Shown piece by piece: positions 1 through 10,100 of a stretch of DNA of 64,000 nt. Under the pieces are notes generated by a model. That model saw nothing but the letters and a program-made list of their open reading frames with translations, was not told where the DNA came from and ran no database searches. The stretch lies in NCBI GenBank assembly GCA_000158655.1, contig EQ973344.1, positions 1,462,029 to 1,526,028 of the forward strand. Reading direction: 5' to 3'. Every line of letters starts with the position of its first letter. Positions within the stretch are counted from its first letter, which is position 1. This DNA comes from [Clostridium] methylpentosum DSM 5476 (GTDB lineage Bacteria > Bacillota > Clostridia > Oscillospirales > Ruminococcaceae). The translations under genes were made by a program, and so were the position numbers.

Positions 1-2823
1 CGGAACAACCGCCTCGTAGGAGGTGAGGGCGCCGTTGTCTGCGGTCCAGTTGGAGACGATGGTTCCATAGGTGGATTCATAGCTTCCGTTGGTATAGGTG
101 AAGCTGCCGCCCGGGGTCGGCTGGAGGACAATTTCCTTAAATCCGGGATTCTCTTCACTCGACCGGATGCCCGCCATGTATTCATACATCCATTCGAGCA
201 CTGCGCCATAAGAATAATGATTGAACGAGTTCATGCCAGAATCCCCGAAACTGTCTTGATTGGAATAAGAGTTCCAGCGTTCCCAAATGGTAGTGGCGCC
301 GTTTTTGACGCTGTACAGCCAGGAGGGCATTTCATCCTGGAGAAGGAGGGTATAGGCCATATCCCCTTCGCCGATCTCGGAGAGGACGGGCAGGATGACA
401 TTGACGCCGAGGAAGCCGACCGCAAGGGTGTTTTCCGCATAATCCGGACGGATGGCAAGGCCCTCGTTGCGGATATTGGTCAGCAGATTGTCAATCATCG
501 CTTCTTTCTGTGCCTCGTTTTCGTAGAATCCCAGCTTGAGTGTCCACAGCAGGCCGGTCTGTGCGTTGTCCGCGGTGGGGTAGCCGTGCGCCGTGATGGT
601 AAAATTGTCTGCCGAGGCGGTGAGAACGGTTCCATCCTCCTCAACATACTTGTCAAGGAACGCCTGCTTTGTCTCCTCAAAGAGAGTATTGTATTTGTCC
701 ACCGCCAGCTGGTTGCCGATGACGCCGCCCATTTCCGCCATCAATTGGGCGGTATAGGCGCGGTAACAGGCATTGAGGAACTGGTTAGAGGTTCCCTGGA
801 AGGAGAGCCAGTCGCCGAATTTTCCTGTGTTGTAGCCCTGTTCCCCGACCAGATCCATGTAGGCGTCCATCTCGTCGTAATACTCGCGGATGAGGCTTGT
901 GTCGCCAGTTTGATGATAGAGGGTCCAGGGGATGATAATCCCAGCATCGCTCCAGCCCGATGCGATCAGGTTTGCCAAAAAGCTCAAATACCCGGTTGGC
1001 ATGATGCTGTGATACGCCCCGCCGTTGTTTTGGTTGTGCATGTTCATGATCTCGGTGTAGTTTTCGAGGAAGGGCACGACATCAAAGTTGTACAGCGCCG
1101 TTTGGGAAAACAGCTGGGCATCACCCGTCCAGCCGGTTCGCTCTGCCCTCTGCGGGCAGTCGGTCGGGATTGAGAGATAGTTGCCGCGCTGACTCCACAG
1201 GGTGTTGCTCACGAGCTGGTTGACATCTGCATTGGATGTCTCGAGAAATCCGGTCTGCTCGTTGGTCGAAGTGATCACCGCTCCGGACACCAATTCAATT
1301 GTCACATCGCCACTCGCAGTGATTTCAAGATAGCGGAACCCGTGGAAGGTAAACGGGGGCGTCCAGTCGCAGCGTCCGGAACTGCCAAAGGTGTAGGTAT
1401 CGGTCACAAGGGCGCCTTTGAGGGATTTGGTGTAGATTGTCCCCTTTGGTCCGTCACTTCCCCCTGTCTCCACCTTGTCGTTTTTGCGCCCGTCGTTGAG
1501 CATTTCGGCGTGGCGCATGGTGATGGTAGTTCCCTGGTTTCCCGTCGCCTTGAGGTGGGCGACGCCGACCATATTCTGTCCGAGGTCGAGGATGAGCGTC
1601 TCGCCCGCCTTGAGCGAAATCTCCCCGTTGACGTCTACCGGATGCTTGACAACGTTGCCGTAGGCGTAATCCGACGTCCCGCCCTGGTCTGCGGGCAGCT
1701 CGGTTTCTGTGTCGGTGTACACAAAGCAGTCCTCTCCGCCAATCGGTCTGACATCAAGTTCGTCCGCAATGCGGGCGGATGCCGAGCTATTTGGACGGGC
1801 GTCGCCGGTGTAATCGAGGGTCTCTACTGCGTTCCAATCGGAATCATCATACCCCGTGTTGTTCCAACCGGACATTTTCTCTGCGATATTCGCGTCATAT
1901 GAGCTCCCGTTGAAGTAGTCGTTAGCGGTGACTGGACTGTTGTCACTCGCTTTCCAGTCGCTGGTGTTGGTGACAATCACCTCTTGCGACCCGTCTTCAT
2001 AGGTGATGAGCAGTTTTGCAAACAGAGCGAGTTCCGCGATCTCGGGGTCGCCGATCAGTTCCTTGTATTTTGCCGTGATGCCAATACTTCCGCCGTACCA
2101 GCCCTTACCTACCATAACGCCGAGAGCGACTGCGTCCCCTGTGACATATTCGGTGACATCATATGATTGGTAGTTCACATAGCTGTTGTAATCGGTCCAT
2201 CCGGGGTTAAAGGTGTCGTCAACCTCTGTCCCGTCGCTCTGAATCCGTTTGACTTCCCGCCCGTTGATGTAGGCGTCGTAAATTCCCAGGGAGGAAATGT
2301 AGAGCTTGGCGGAGGAAACGTTTCCCGATAGGGCTTTCTCGGTCCGGAAGAGCGGCGCGCCGCTGTCTTGCGCTGGAGAATAGATCCACTCGGCGCCCTC
2401 CCAGCTGCAGCCTGTCTCAAAATAAGCGGGGGTGGAGCTCTCGGTTTCGCCATAGAGGTCGGTCACTTCGACCGTCCAGTAATAACGAGTCTCCAATTCA
2501 AGCTGAGGCCCTCCGTAGGGAATGGCGACCGACTTGTCGTCTGCAACCAATCCGCTGTCCCACACGAGTTCCCCGTTGGGGGCGCTTTTATAAACACGGA
2601 TTTGATAGCCTGCCTGTACCTGTCCAATTCTGTTCGACTCCATCTGCCAGCTGAAACGGATGTTGTCGCTGGAGAGGCCGATTGGGTCGGTCAGATAATT
2701 GGTTGTCAGGGAAGTGACATCGGTTGTTCCCAAATCAGCCGCTGTGGCGATCCCGGAGGAAAAAACTGCTGAGAGGGAAATTGTCGCGCTGAGCAGCAGT
2801 GCGAGCACTTTCTTTTTCTTCAC
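1..2823 (-). CDS. Alpha-L-rhamnosidase, GH78 family, secreted (3' end beyond window)
   Basis: The minus-strand frame is open from a GTG at 2821-2823 to the window edge (941 codons, no stop), so the C-terminus is missing. Translating by eye gives a Sec signal peptide (VKKKK, a hydrophobic stretch, then ATAAD at about residue 28), an N-terminal beta-sandwich typical of bacterial rhamnosidases, and the GH78 signature TDCPQRAERTGWTGDAQ at about residues 554-570, which carries the conserved acidic residues. The family hydrolyses terminal alpha-L-rhamnose from plant glycans such as rhamnogalacturonan or flavonoid rhamnosides; the substrate here is unknown. AAAGGAAG lies just upstream of the GTG. 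It is divergent from an AraC regulator, with direct repeats between them, so AraC control is likely. Whether it ends in a wall anchor like the GH106-type enzyme cannot be seen. Confidence 0.9.
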   Translation of the reverse strand, partial: MKKKKVLALLLSATISLSAVFSSGIATAADLGTTDVTSLTTNYLTDPIGLSSDNIRFSWQMESNRIGQVQAGYQIRVYKSAPNGELVWDSGLVADDKSVAIPYGGPQLELETRYYWTVEVTDLYGETESSTPAYFETGCSWEGAEWIYSPAQDSGAPLFRTEKALSGNVSSAKLYISSLGIYDAYINGREVKRIQSDGTEVDDTFNPGWTDYNSYVNYQSYDVTEYVTGDAVALGVMVGKGWYGGSIGITAKYKELIGDPEIAELALFAKLLITYEDGSQEVIVTNTSDWKASDNSPVTANDYFNGSSYDANIAEKMSGWNNTGYDDSDWNAVETLDYTGDARPNSSASARIADELDVRPIGGEDCFVYTDTETELPADQGGTSDYAYGNVVKHPVDVNGEISLKAGETLILDLGQNMVGVAHLKATGNQGTTITMRHAEMLNDGRKNDKVETGGSDGPKGTIYTKSLKGALVTDTYTFGSSGRCDWTPPFTFHGFRYLEITASGDVTIELVSGAVITSTNEQTGFLETSNADVNQLVSNTLWSQRGNYLSIPTDCPQRAERTGWTGDAQLFSQTALYNFDVVPFLENYTEIMNMHNQNNGGAYHSIMPTGYLSFLANLIASGWSDAGIIIPWTLYHQTGDTSLIREYYDEMDAYMDLVGEQGYNTGKFGDWLSFQGTSNQFLNACYRAYTAQLMAEMGGVIGNQLAVDKYNTLFEETKQAFLDKYVEEDGTVLTASADNFTITAHGYPTADNAQTGLLWTLKLGFYENEAQKEAMIDNLLTNIRNEGLAIRPDYAENTLAVGFLGVNVILPVLSEIGEGDMAYTLLLQDEMPSWLYSVKNGATTIWERWNSYSNQDSFGDSGMNSFNHYSYGAVLEWMYEYMAGIRSSEENPGFKEIVLQPTPGGSFTYTNGSYESTYGTIVSNWTADNGALTSYEAVVP

Positions 2824-2848
2824 TGATATCTTCCTTTCTCTCGGTAAT

Positions 2849-2878
2849 TGTATATGGTTTGTACAATTAAATTGTAAA
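2849..2878 (-). promoter_or_regulatory. Promoter of the GH78 gene with internal palindrome
   Basis: On the minus strand TTTACA (2873-2878) and TATACA (2849-2854) are separated by 18 bases, upstream of the GTG start. The spacer overlaps a near-perfect palindrome, TACAATT-A-AATTGTA (2862-2876), which could be a second operator. Confidence 0.5.
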
Positions 2879-2897
2879 CATTCTTAGTGAAATTGTC

Positions 2898-2937
2898 ATT
2901 GCACTTTTTTATGATTGAATTGCACTTTGTTATGATT
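2898..2937. promoter_or_regulatory. Tandem direct repeat, probable AraC-type activator site
   Basis: Two 19-base copies, ATTGCACTTTTTTATGATT (2898-2916) and ATTGCACTTTGTTATGATT (2919-2937), differ at one base and are 21 bases (two helical turns) apart. They start 20 bases upstream of the GH78 -35 box. This is the usual layout of AraC-family half-sites. The binding regulator is inferred to be the adjacent gene. Confidence 0.6.
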
Positions 2938-2964
2938 TAGCAACCCGTCCGTTCTTCGACCGGG

Positions 2965-2993
2965 TTGACGAGGGTGCGGGATGCAGATATAAT
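2965..2993 (+). promoter_or_regulatory. Promoter of the first AraC regulator
   Basis: TTGACG (2965-2970), a 17-base spacer and TATAAT (2988-2993). The ATG follows at 3014 after a GGGGGGA ribosome-binding site. The other AraC gene in this window has the same -35 hexamer, spacing and -10 hexamer. Confidence 0.75.
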
Positions 2994-3013
2994 AGAGAAA
3001 AAGGGGGGATTGT

Positions 3014-3997
3014 ATGTTTCAGGGAGCACAGGACCAGTTTATACGAACTGCGGTTGAAAAGAGGAGGCGGGAGTTGCAGGCGCAGAAACTTTACCAGAAA
3101 ACCAGCCCCGGTTCTCCGACTCGGAATTTAAAAAAGGCAGAGATGTTTTTTCGGGGAGACAACCGGTTTTCAGTGATTCTGCATCCCAAACTGGCGATTG
3201 CCCAAAGGTATCACACCCACGAGTTTTTTGAGATCATCTATGTGTATGCGGGCAGCTGTACGACTACAGTGGATGGGGAGCAAATGGTGCTTAAAGCGGG
3301 GGATCTGCTGTTTTTAAACATCCAGACCGGGCATGTCATTTCGGTGGACAGCTGGGATGACATTGTGTTTAACATCCTTATCAAGCCAGATTTTTTGGAG
3401 CAGTCTCTTTTTCATCTTCTTTCCGAAAACGATGTTTTTCTCAATTTTTACCTCGAATCCCTCTATAACCGGACGATGTCGGAAAAATACCTGCTCTTTC
3501 AGGAGAACACCGATGAAATTGCGAGCACTGCGGATCGGATTGTGATCGAGTACCTGCGGCAGGATCCGTTCGCCATGAAGGTTATCGAAGCGCAGTTTGT
3601 CACATTAGTCTCCCTGCTAGCGCGGGAAAACAGGAGGCAGGCGCCGACAGGGGAGACGATCCCAGGCAAGGCGTTTGTTCCCGAAATTCTCCAGTGGCTT
3701 TCCAATCATTATGCGGGAGCGACGCTCAAATCCACGGCGGAGCATTTTCACTACACCACTAGTTATCTCTCTTTTTTAATTAAAGAGTACACCGGCAAAA
3801 ATTTTTTGCGGATTATTCAGGACTTCAAGATCCGGGAAGCGGAAAGATACCTCAAGGAAACTTCCCTTTCGGTTGAGAGAATTTCCGATCAGCTCGGGTA
3901 TAAAGACGCCGCGTATTTCTGCCGTGTGTTTAAAAACACCACAGGGGCAACCCCTTCGGAGTACCGCCGTTCGCAGCAGGAGAATTCGTCTCGGTAA
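3014..3997 (+). CDS. AraC-family transcriptional regulator (cupin + HTH)
   Basis: 327-residue protein. The N-terminal half is a cupin-like sensing domain with a HTHEFFE motif near residue 76, typical of sugar-responsive AraC regulators. The last ~100 residues form two helix-turn-helix motifs ending in the family pattern LGYKDAAYFCRVFKNTTGATPSEYRR. The start has GGGGGGA 6-7 bases upstream. It is divergent from the GH78 rhamnosidase, so control of that gene in response to rhamnose or an oligosaccharide is inferred. It is a paralogue of the regulator at 10508: both contain ATLxSTAxxFHYTT before the first HTH and similar cupin halves. Confidence 0.88.
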   Translation: MFQGAQDQFIRTAVEKRRRELQAQKLYQKTSPGSPTRNLKKAEMFFRGDNRFSVILHPKLAIAQRYHTHEFFEIIYVYAGSCTTTVDGEQMVLKAGDLLFLNIQTGHVISVDSWDDIVFNILIKPDFLEQSLFHLLSENDVFLNFYLESLYNRTMSEKYLLFQENTDEIASTADRIVIEYLRQDPFAMKVIEAQFVTLVSLLARENRRQAPTGETIPGKAFVPEILQWLSNHYAGATLKSTAEHFHYTTSYLSFLIKEYTGKNFLRIIQDFKIREAERYLKETSLSVERISDQLGYKDAAYFCRVFKNTTGATPSEYRRSQQENSSR

Positions 3998-4358
3998 AGC
4001 TTCAGGGGAGTGTCTGGCAGTGAAAAGGCAGGTGCAAGGAACGCTGTTTGGCTGGTGAGCCATTGTCTCCGGGCGCTGTGACGAGAATTGCGCGCTAACG
4101 CAGGCTCAGTTGTAAAACGAAAAACCGTAACGATTCACTGCAGATGCGGGTGGATTGATTTGATCCAGCGTTTTTTCCGCCGGCAGTGAAAAAGCGGCAC
4201 CTGACGGTTGTACACAAATCCAACTGCTCAATGGGGTTTACGTCGCTGCGAACAGCGCAGTCAGCGCACCCTCCCAGTGACCCGATTGAAATTACAGCCG
4301 CGAAAGAGCGGGGGATGAAATAAATGAGCTAACACTGACAGCGTATTTGCTGCTGCAA

Positions 4359-4391
4359 AAAAGACTCCTTCTCATTTGGAAGGAGTCTTTT
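4359..4391. terminator. Bidirectional intrinsic terminator
   Basis: AAAAGACTCCTT (4359-4370) pairs perfectly with AAGGAGTCTTTT (4380-4391) around a 9-base loop. A/T runs on both sides let it serve the AraC gene from the left and the ABC transporter gene from the right. Confidence 0.8.
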
Positions 4392-4464
4392 CATTGTACA
4401 ATTTCGTTTGATAAACCCTCAATTCTACCGATCGTAGAGAAAAGCCTGCCAAAGAAAAGGGAGC

Positions 4465-4560
4465 GCAAAGCAGAAGGAATAGGAATTTAAATTGCTATCC
4501 GTTCTCCTGGCAAGCGAATATAACCTGTATACGAGTTTCTGCGCGTGTGATCATTCTATT
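4465..4560. repeat. Decayed duplicate of a segment at 31403-31500
   Basis: GCAAAGCAGAAG (4465-4476) and TCCTGGCAAGCGAAT (4505-4519) recur at 31403-31414 and 31443-31457 with exactly the same 40-base offset. The bases between and after them are recognisably similar. No coding potential was found in either copy. Confidence 0.6.
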
Positions 4561-4651
4561 TGATGCCTTTTGAGGGTCATGCTGCGAATTGATCCCTCTT
4601 GGGCGTGTGCCAATTACCCGTTCAAAGATGGTTTGTGGCGGCGTACAGACT

Positions 4652-6325
4652 TTAAGCAATCGCCTGCGCGATCATATGAAGCTTTTTGTCTTTGATGGCG
4701 AAAACCTCGTCGCACTGCTGCGCGAGCCGGTTGCTATGGGTGATGAAGATACAGGTCCGGTCGGGATAATACTGCCGGATGTTTTGCAGGACACGCTCTT
4801 CCATCCGGTAATCGAGTGCAGACGTTGCTTCGTCAAACAAAAGAATCGGGCTGTCGCTGCACAGTGCGCGGGCGATGATCAGCCGCTGAAGCTGTCCAGT
4901 GGAAAACGCGTTGATGTGGCTGTTGAGCCGGGTGTCCAGCCCGGCAGGCAGATCAAACACAAAATCCGCTTGTGCATGGCGCAGGGCGGTGATGATTTGC
5001 TCGTCAGTGATATCCTCCCGAGCCAGGCGGATATTGTTGCGAATGGAGTCGTCAAAGATGGCGTTGCTGTGGGAGACAAAGGCAAAATTGCACCTTGTCT
5101 GTGGGGAGATTGGCTGGGTCCCTGAACTGCTCGTAAACGCAAGGTTCCCGCAAGAGGGCTGCATAAAAGCGAGCAGCAGATGGACCAGAGTTGTTTTGCC
5201 CGAGCCAGTTTTGCCAACCACGGCGGTCATCTTGCCCGCTTTAAAAAAGCAGCAAAGATCGTGGAACACCGGCTCGTCCTCGTGATATGAAAAATCGACA
5301 TGGGAGATTTGAATGCCGGAGAACTCCTGGACTGGAATTTCGGGCTCGGTTGATTCCTTGGTCAGCGTGCAGAGCTCCAGAATCCGGTCGACCTGTGCAA
5401 AACTGCTGGTGATCCCAGTGACAGCGGAGAGGATTGTCGGGATCAAGGTCTCGATCTGAGTGAGCATCTGCATAAATGCTGTGATGGTGCCAAACGTTGC
5501 GGTTCCCTTAGTCAGATAGATCACACCGACGAGCAGGGAGAGAAAATAGCCTGCGTTAAAGCCGAGCTTTGAAACGGTGCTGGATGCGACGCTGATGTCA
5601 TTTTGGCGGATTTGATAGGTTTGGAGCCGTGTCTGAATCCGGTCCATCTTGTCGAGCATTCCGGGCTTGTAGCGATAGGATTTGATTGTGAGAATGTTTT
5701 TCAGGCACTCCTGAATAAACGATGCATCGTCGCTGTTCGCCTTTTGGCAAGAGCGGTTGGTTGCGTGCGCCTTTTTGGCAAACAGCCAGGTGAAGGATAC
5801 CGAAATCGGCAGGATGCACAGCGCGGCAATTGCCATCGGCACATCCAGCAGAAACATCGACACCACATAGATGACAAGTTTTGAGATGTTGACTACCATC
5901 GTGGGGATGGTAATGGCCATGAGGATGGTGGCCGCTCCGGCGTCGTTGTTGCACCGGGTGATGACGTCGCCGCCGCTGAATGTTTCGGATTGGCGGCTGT
6001 CGGAATTGAGAATTTCCTCCATTACAATGTGGCGGATGTGATTGGCGAGAGGACTCACCGTCCTGCTGTTGAACATCGACAGGCCTCCATCCACGGCAAG
6101 CCGCAGAAGAAGCAGAGCCACAGCGATAAAAACGCTCCAACCGAGGGAACCCTCAGATGAAAGTGTTGCGATGTCAACCACCCTTTTGATCGCGAGGATG
6201 GATTGCACCCCTAAAAATGAATTGGCAACTCCGATCACCGTGTACAGAAGGATGCGCAGCCGGAATCCCCGCGACACCTTCCACAGCCACTTCATGTTGC
6301 GAAAAAATGTTTCTTTGAAAACCAT
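4652..6325 (-). CDS. ABC exporter, fused membrane and ATPase domains
   Basis: About 557 residues: an N-terminal six-helix type I exporter domain (roughly residues 15-300), then an ATPase with Walker A GKTGSGKTT, Walker B PILLFDEATSALD and a switch histidine in FITHSNR. The signature motif reads FSTGQLQR instead of LSGGQ, which is a departure from consensus. ATG at 6323-6325 is preferred; a TTG two codons upstream is possible, and neither has a strong ribosome-binding site. It is a lone half-transporter, probably working as a homodimer. Cargo is unknown. It sits between the two rhamnosidase modules, but nothing links it to sugar use. Confidence 0.85.
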   Translation of the reverse strand: MVFKETFFRNMKWLWKVSRGFRLRILLYTVIGVANSFLGVQSILAIKRVVDIATLSSEGSLGWSVFIAVALLLLRLAVDGGLSMFNSRTVSPLANHIRHIVMEEILNSDSRQSETFSGGDVITRCNNDAGAATILMAITIPTMVVNISKLVIYVVSMFLLDVPMAIAALCILPISVSFTWLFAKKAHATNRSCQKANSDDASFIQECLKNILTIKSYRYKPGMLDKMDRIQTRLQTYQIRQNDISVASSTVSKLGFNAGYFLSLLVGVIYLTKGTATFGTITAFMQMLTQIETLIPTILSAVTGITSSFAQVDRILELCTLTKESTEPEIPVQEFSGIQISHVDFSYHEDEPVFHDLCCFFKAGKMTAVVGKTGSGKTTLVHLLLAFMQPSCGNLAFTSSSGTQPISPQTRCNFAFVSHSNAIFDDSIRNNIRLAREDITDEQIITALRHAQADFVFDLPAGLDTRLNSHINAFSTGQLQRLIIARALCSDSPILLFDEATSALDYRMEERVLQNIRQYYPDRTCIFITHSNRLAQQCDEVFAIKDKKLHMIAQAIA

Positions 6326-7135
6326 AAGCAAATACCAAAACGCCGCTCCCCTTGGGCAATTGAAATCAAGCCCCCGGGACGGCGCACCTCATTTCTCTGC
6401 AGCTGTGACGCATTTCAAAAAACGAATTCACCCCAGTATCCCAAAGACTTTTTCAACCGCCGCTGCGGCGCCTCTTTCCCCCTTCTTAAAACTCTGGCAA
6501 ACCGCCGTTTTTCTACCAATTTTGACAGCAGTTCAACTAAATCTTTTCCTTTCAAATTAATTATATCATATTTTGATAAAAAAGAACAGCTTTTTCCCCT
6601 CAAAACAGGGGAAAAGAACGAAGTTGGGCAGTGATATGGAAATAAGCGAGTGAATTGGTCCAGATATCTGTCCGTAAAATCAATGAAAAGGGGCTAAAAT
6701 GATCGGCAGGGCGGTACGCAAAGCCTCTATGTGATTCGGAGAATTTGATCAAGTTGCGCTGACTTGAACAGATAGCGCAGTCCGAAACAGCTGCGCAAAA
6801 CTGCCCCGCTGTCATTTGGCGAGGCCAGAGAGTCGCGCGGCAGAGGCTAACAGGCTGTCTTTCGGTGTTCCTCTGGATCGTGGAACGTCGGAGGATAAGA
6901 TAAAAAGAGGATAAACCTGTCATCTGGTGTCAGCGTGGCGGAAAAGCCGCCACTTTAGAAAAGGAGTGATGCTCCATTCCTGTCTTTTCCTATTAAGTTT
7001 TTTGTTGTATCACAGGATTTTCCTATTTATCTTGAAACGTAGTTTTTCTATAGACAAAAACCAGGCGCAAATCTTTGCGCCTGGTTTTTTAAAAAGAGAT
7101 TTGGTTGTGGAAAAGAACAAAGTGAGTGAGAATGA
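6326..7135. other. Gene-free spacer upstream of the ABC gene and downstream of the GH106-type gene
   Basis: Small frames here look like chance. A TATAAT on the minus strand at 6560-6565 may be the -10 of the ABC gene. A terminator lies at 7056-7090. The middle part (6600-7050) shows no recognisable gene or RNA. Confidence 0.5.
7056..7090. terminator. Intrinsic terminator of the GH106-type gene
   Basis: AAAAACCAGGCGCAAA and TTTGCGCCTGGTTTTTT form a long perfect stem with a two-base loop, 45 bases past the stop of the minus-strand glycosidase. It has A and T tracts on both sides. Confidence 0.85.
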
Positions 7136-10100
7136 TTAGTTTGTTTTTGTGCGCCGCATCAGCACAACAGCTGCAGCTGCGGAGCCGGTGAGTAGCAATA
7201 CGATCAGCAGAGGCGTTTTATCGCCGGTCTGCGGGAGGTCCCCATCCTGGGAAGAGGAGCTCGGAGGAGTCTGTGATTCAGAGGGGGAAGGGGTAGAGCT
7301 CGAAGAGCTTGAACTGCTGTCCGGATCAACCGTCCGGTCGGTCTGGACTGCGGTGAGTGTTCCCACTCCGGTCATGCCGGTTTTGCAGAGTGTGCCCGCT
7401 TTGAACTGGGCGTAATGATCGGCGTTGAGGCCATTTCCGTCCTCGCCGTTCAGAGCATAGCCGATCAGACGGTTGCGCAGGGCCACGGTGAGTTTGACAG
7501 TGACGGTGTTTTCTCCCTCCTGAACGAGGTTTGTGATGTCGAGTTCATAAGGAGCGAGAGGAACTGCGGTGTATGCACTGCCATTGACCGATACTTCGGG
7601 GACTCCGTAGAGCGTGCCGAGCTTGAGAATGTAATCCTTTGTCGGGTCAACGGTGTCGAGGGTAAACGTCGTGGTGTAGCTGCCGGGATCTGCGCAGTAT
7701 TTGAGGGCATCGTTGTCCCGCCACAGGCCGAGCGCAGCTTCGCCCGAAGCGGTGTAGTCCTTGACATCCTCGCCCGATACGCTGAGCGTCCAGTCGGTGA
7801 GATCTGCGACAGTCGAGGTCTGCTGAGCGGCAAGCGGGTCACCTGCGGTCAGCTGGCCGGCGCCGAATACTTCCCCTTTGGAGAGCAGGAGAACGACGGA
7901 ATCAAGGCCGGCAAGAGATCCGCTGAGTCTGCCGCCGCTCACAGCGGTTTCGTGGATTTCGCCGGTGCGCGCGTCGAGCAGGTATGCCTTGGTGACAGAG
8001 CTGTCAAAGGTGAGGGTGTAGTCCGTCGCATCGGAAGAGGTGTTGCGCACAAACATGAGCTCGCCCATCTCGCCGTAGTCGCGGCGGATAAAGTTGAGAG
8101 CGTCGTTGGCCTCGTAACTGACGTCCGGGGTTGTGTTTTTCTCCATGAAGCTGATCAGTGCGGATGCGTCGGCGAGCAGCGGGCTGTTTTCCCGCGCGGT
8201 GATTTCGGAGGCGAGAGCTGCAACCTGCGCATCGAGGGCAGCGTAGTCGCCGTCGCTGTAGGTCGGCTGTTTGGAGGGGGCGGTGCCATAGACTGCGATG
8301 GGGGCTCCATTTTTCGAGAGGGTGTCAAGCGCCTGAAGAACTGGGAGCTCGATGCTGTCAATGCTCGGGAGGACAACTGCGTCGTACGCCTTGCCGTTGA
8401 CCATCAGGGAACCGTTTTCATAGGTTGCGCTCTGAAGGAGTTCTTCGTTTACCCAGTCCCACGCGATGCCGTTTGCGTCGAGCTTGCTCGTCACATCGGT
8501 GAACTGCGCGCTTGTCTCAGAGGCGAAGAGGGGCAGATAGACGAGCACATCTACGCTCGGATCGCCCTGTTTCATCAGGTACTGGAGACGGGCGACATAG
8601 TCGTTGAGGCTCTTGACATACGGCCAGAAGGTGTCCGACTCGCCGAAGGTGGTCGGAATGTCGTAATTGCTGTAGGGGGAGCAGAATGCGGACCATCCCT
8701 GTTCGCCATAGCTCTTGTCCTCGTCGTTGTAGACATAGGGGAAGCCGTGGTAGACCATCTCGTTGACGCCGCTTGTGATCATCAGGTCAGCTTGCTGGCG
8801 GTAGGTCTCAGGGGTGATTTTGTAGTTGCCCGCGCCGTCCTCATCGGTGTAGAATACAAAGGTTTCCGCTGAAACGGCGTTTTTGTCGTAGAAATGGGCG
8901 CCGGAAGAGATGACTTTGTTGGTCACAACTGTGTTGTTCTCCGCCTCTGGGATATCCTCATAGGCTGTGGCCTTGATGCGGTCCATCGGGGGATTGTAGC
9001 CCTGCTGGCGGAACAGGAGGGGAGAGTTGCTGAACGCTTCGGAGGAAGCCTTGTACCAGCCGTCGATGAGTCCGGCGGCAATCGCCTTGTCATAGTCGTA
9101 GTTGATGCGGGTGTTGATGTCCCCGTTTTCCTCGTCCGCAAAGGCGAATTCCGGAGCGCGGTTGCCGACAAAGAAGTTGGCGATCTGGTTTTTACCCGGC
9201 ATCAGCAGGGCGGGGAGGTAGGGAGATGCGTCGTAGCCGTTGACCTTCTCAAAGGTGTCGAGCAGGCCGTCGGTGTAGATCCGCTGGGCAAAGAACTCGT
9301 AGCTGTCGTTAAAGGCGGCGCGCAGCGTGCCGTCTTCGGTGTACTGCATGATCGGCTCGAGCTGTTTGAACCAGTTTTCATAGTAACGCAGGCCCGCCGC
9401 GTAGTTGAGCGCATCCACCATATAGGAGGTTTCACCCGGTGCGCCGACCTCGACCGAACCGATCGGGTTGCTGCCGACAGGCATCGAGTAAACCGCGATG
9501 ATCTGCCACTGGGCGGAGGTGTCGGGACAGTCCCAGCTGTAGGTGCCCGCCTCGGCGTCGTAATCGGTGATGAACTCAACGCTGGTCAGGTCAAGGGTGA
9601 CGGTGTCGTTGAGTACCGTATAGTCGGGGTTGCGCTCCCCGTCGGTGACTCTGGCGGCGTAGAGCTTGAGCAGTTCAGCGTTTTCCGGCATGTAGTTCAT
9701 GGTGTGCCAGCCGGGACCGACAAACGAAGTGACGCCGGGGGTGAACAGCTCGTACATATAGTTGGGGCCGAGAGTGGGGATTTTCGCTCCATCCTGGCTC
9801 TCACTGACGGTGACGTCTGCCGAAAGCAGAGTTTTTTCGTTGTCTTCAAGATCGACAAAGCTCGCGCCCGCGCAGTAACCGCTGCCCATGTTCATGTCCA
9901 TGATCATGTCGAGTTTTTGGGCTTCTTCAAGCAGATCGGAGACCTTGGACAAAAAGCTGTCGGTCATAAAGTCCTTGACTGGGCTGTCAGGGTTTTCAAG
10001 CTCTTTGCTGTCGAGCGAGTAGTCAAACGGCTGCATTTCCGCTCCCCCGAATCCAGCTTCATGCAGCAGGTTGAGTTCGCGGATGAGCTCCTCTGAATTG

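Larger units (their letters stand above)
3998..4651. other. Gene-free spacer between convergent genes
   Basis: No convincing gene. It holds a bidirectional terminator (4359-4391) and, from about 4440 to 4560, a segment that resembles 31380-31500 elsewhere in the window. The remainder shows nothing recognisable. Confidence 0.6.

Noticed and set aside
217-1173. Long plus-strand open frame opposite the GH78 gene
   Set aside because: The minus frame encodes an unambiguous rhamnosidase with signal peptide and signature motif; the plus frame is its antisense shadow.
6927-7139. 70-codon plus frame with a hydrophobic stretch
   Set aside because: It crosses the GH106-type gene's terminator and has no similarity to any family I know; its hydrophobicity follows from T-rich sequence.
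7415-10096. Two long plus-strand frames across the GH106-type gene
   Set aside because: No recognisable domain or ribosome-binding site; fully explained by codon bias of the minus-strand gene.
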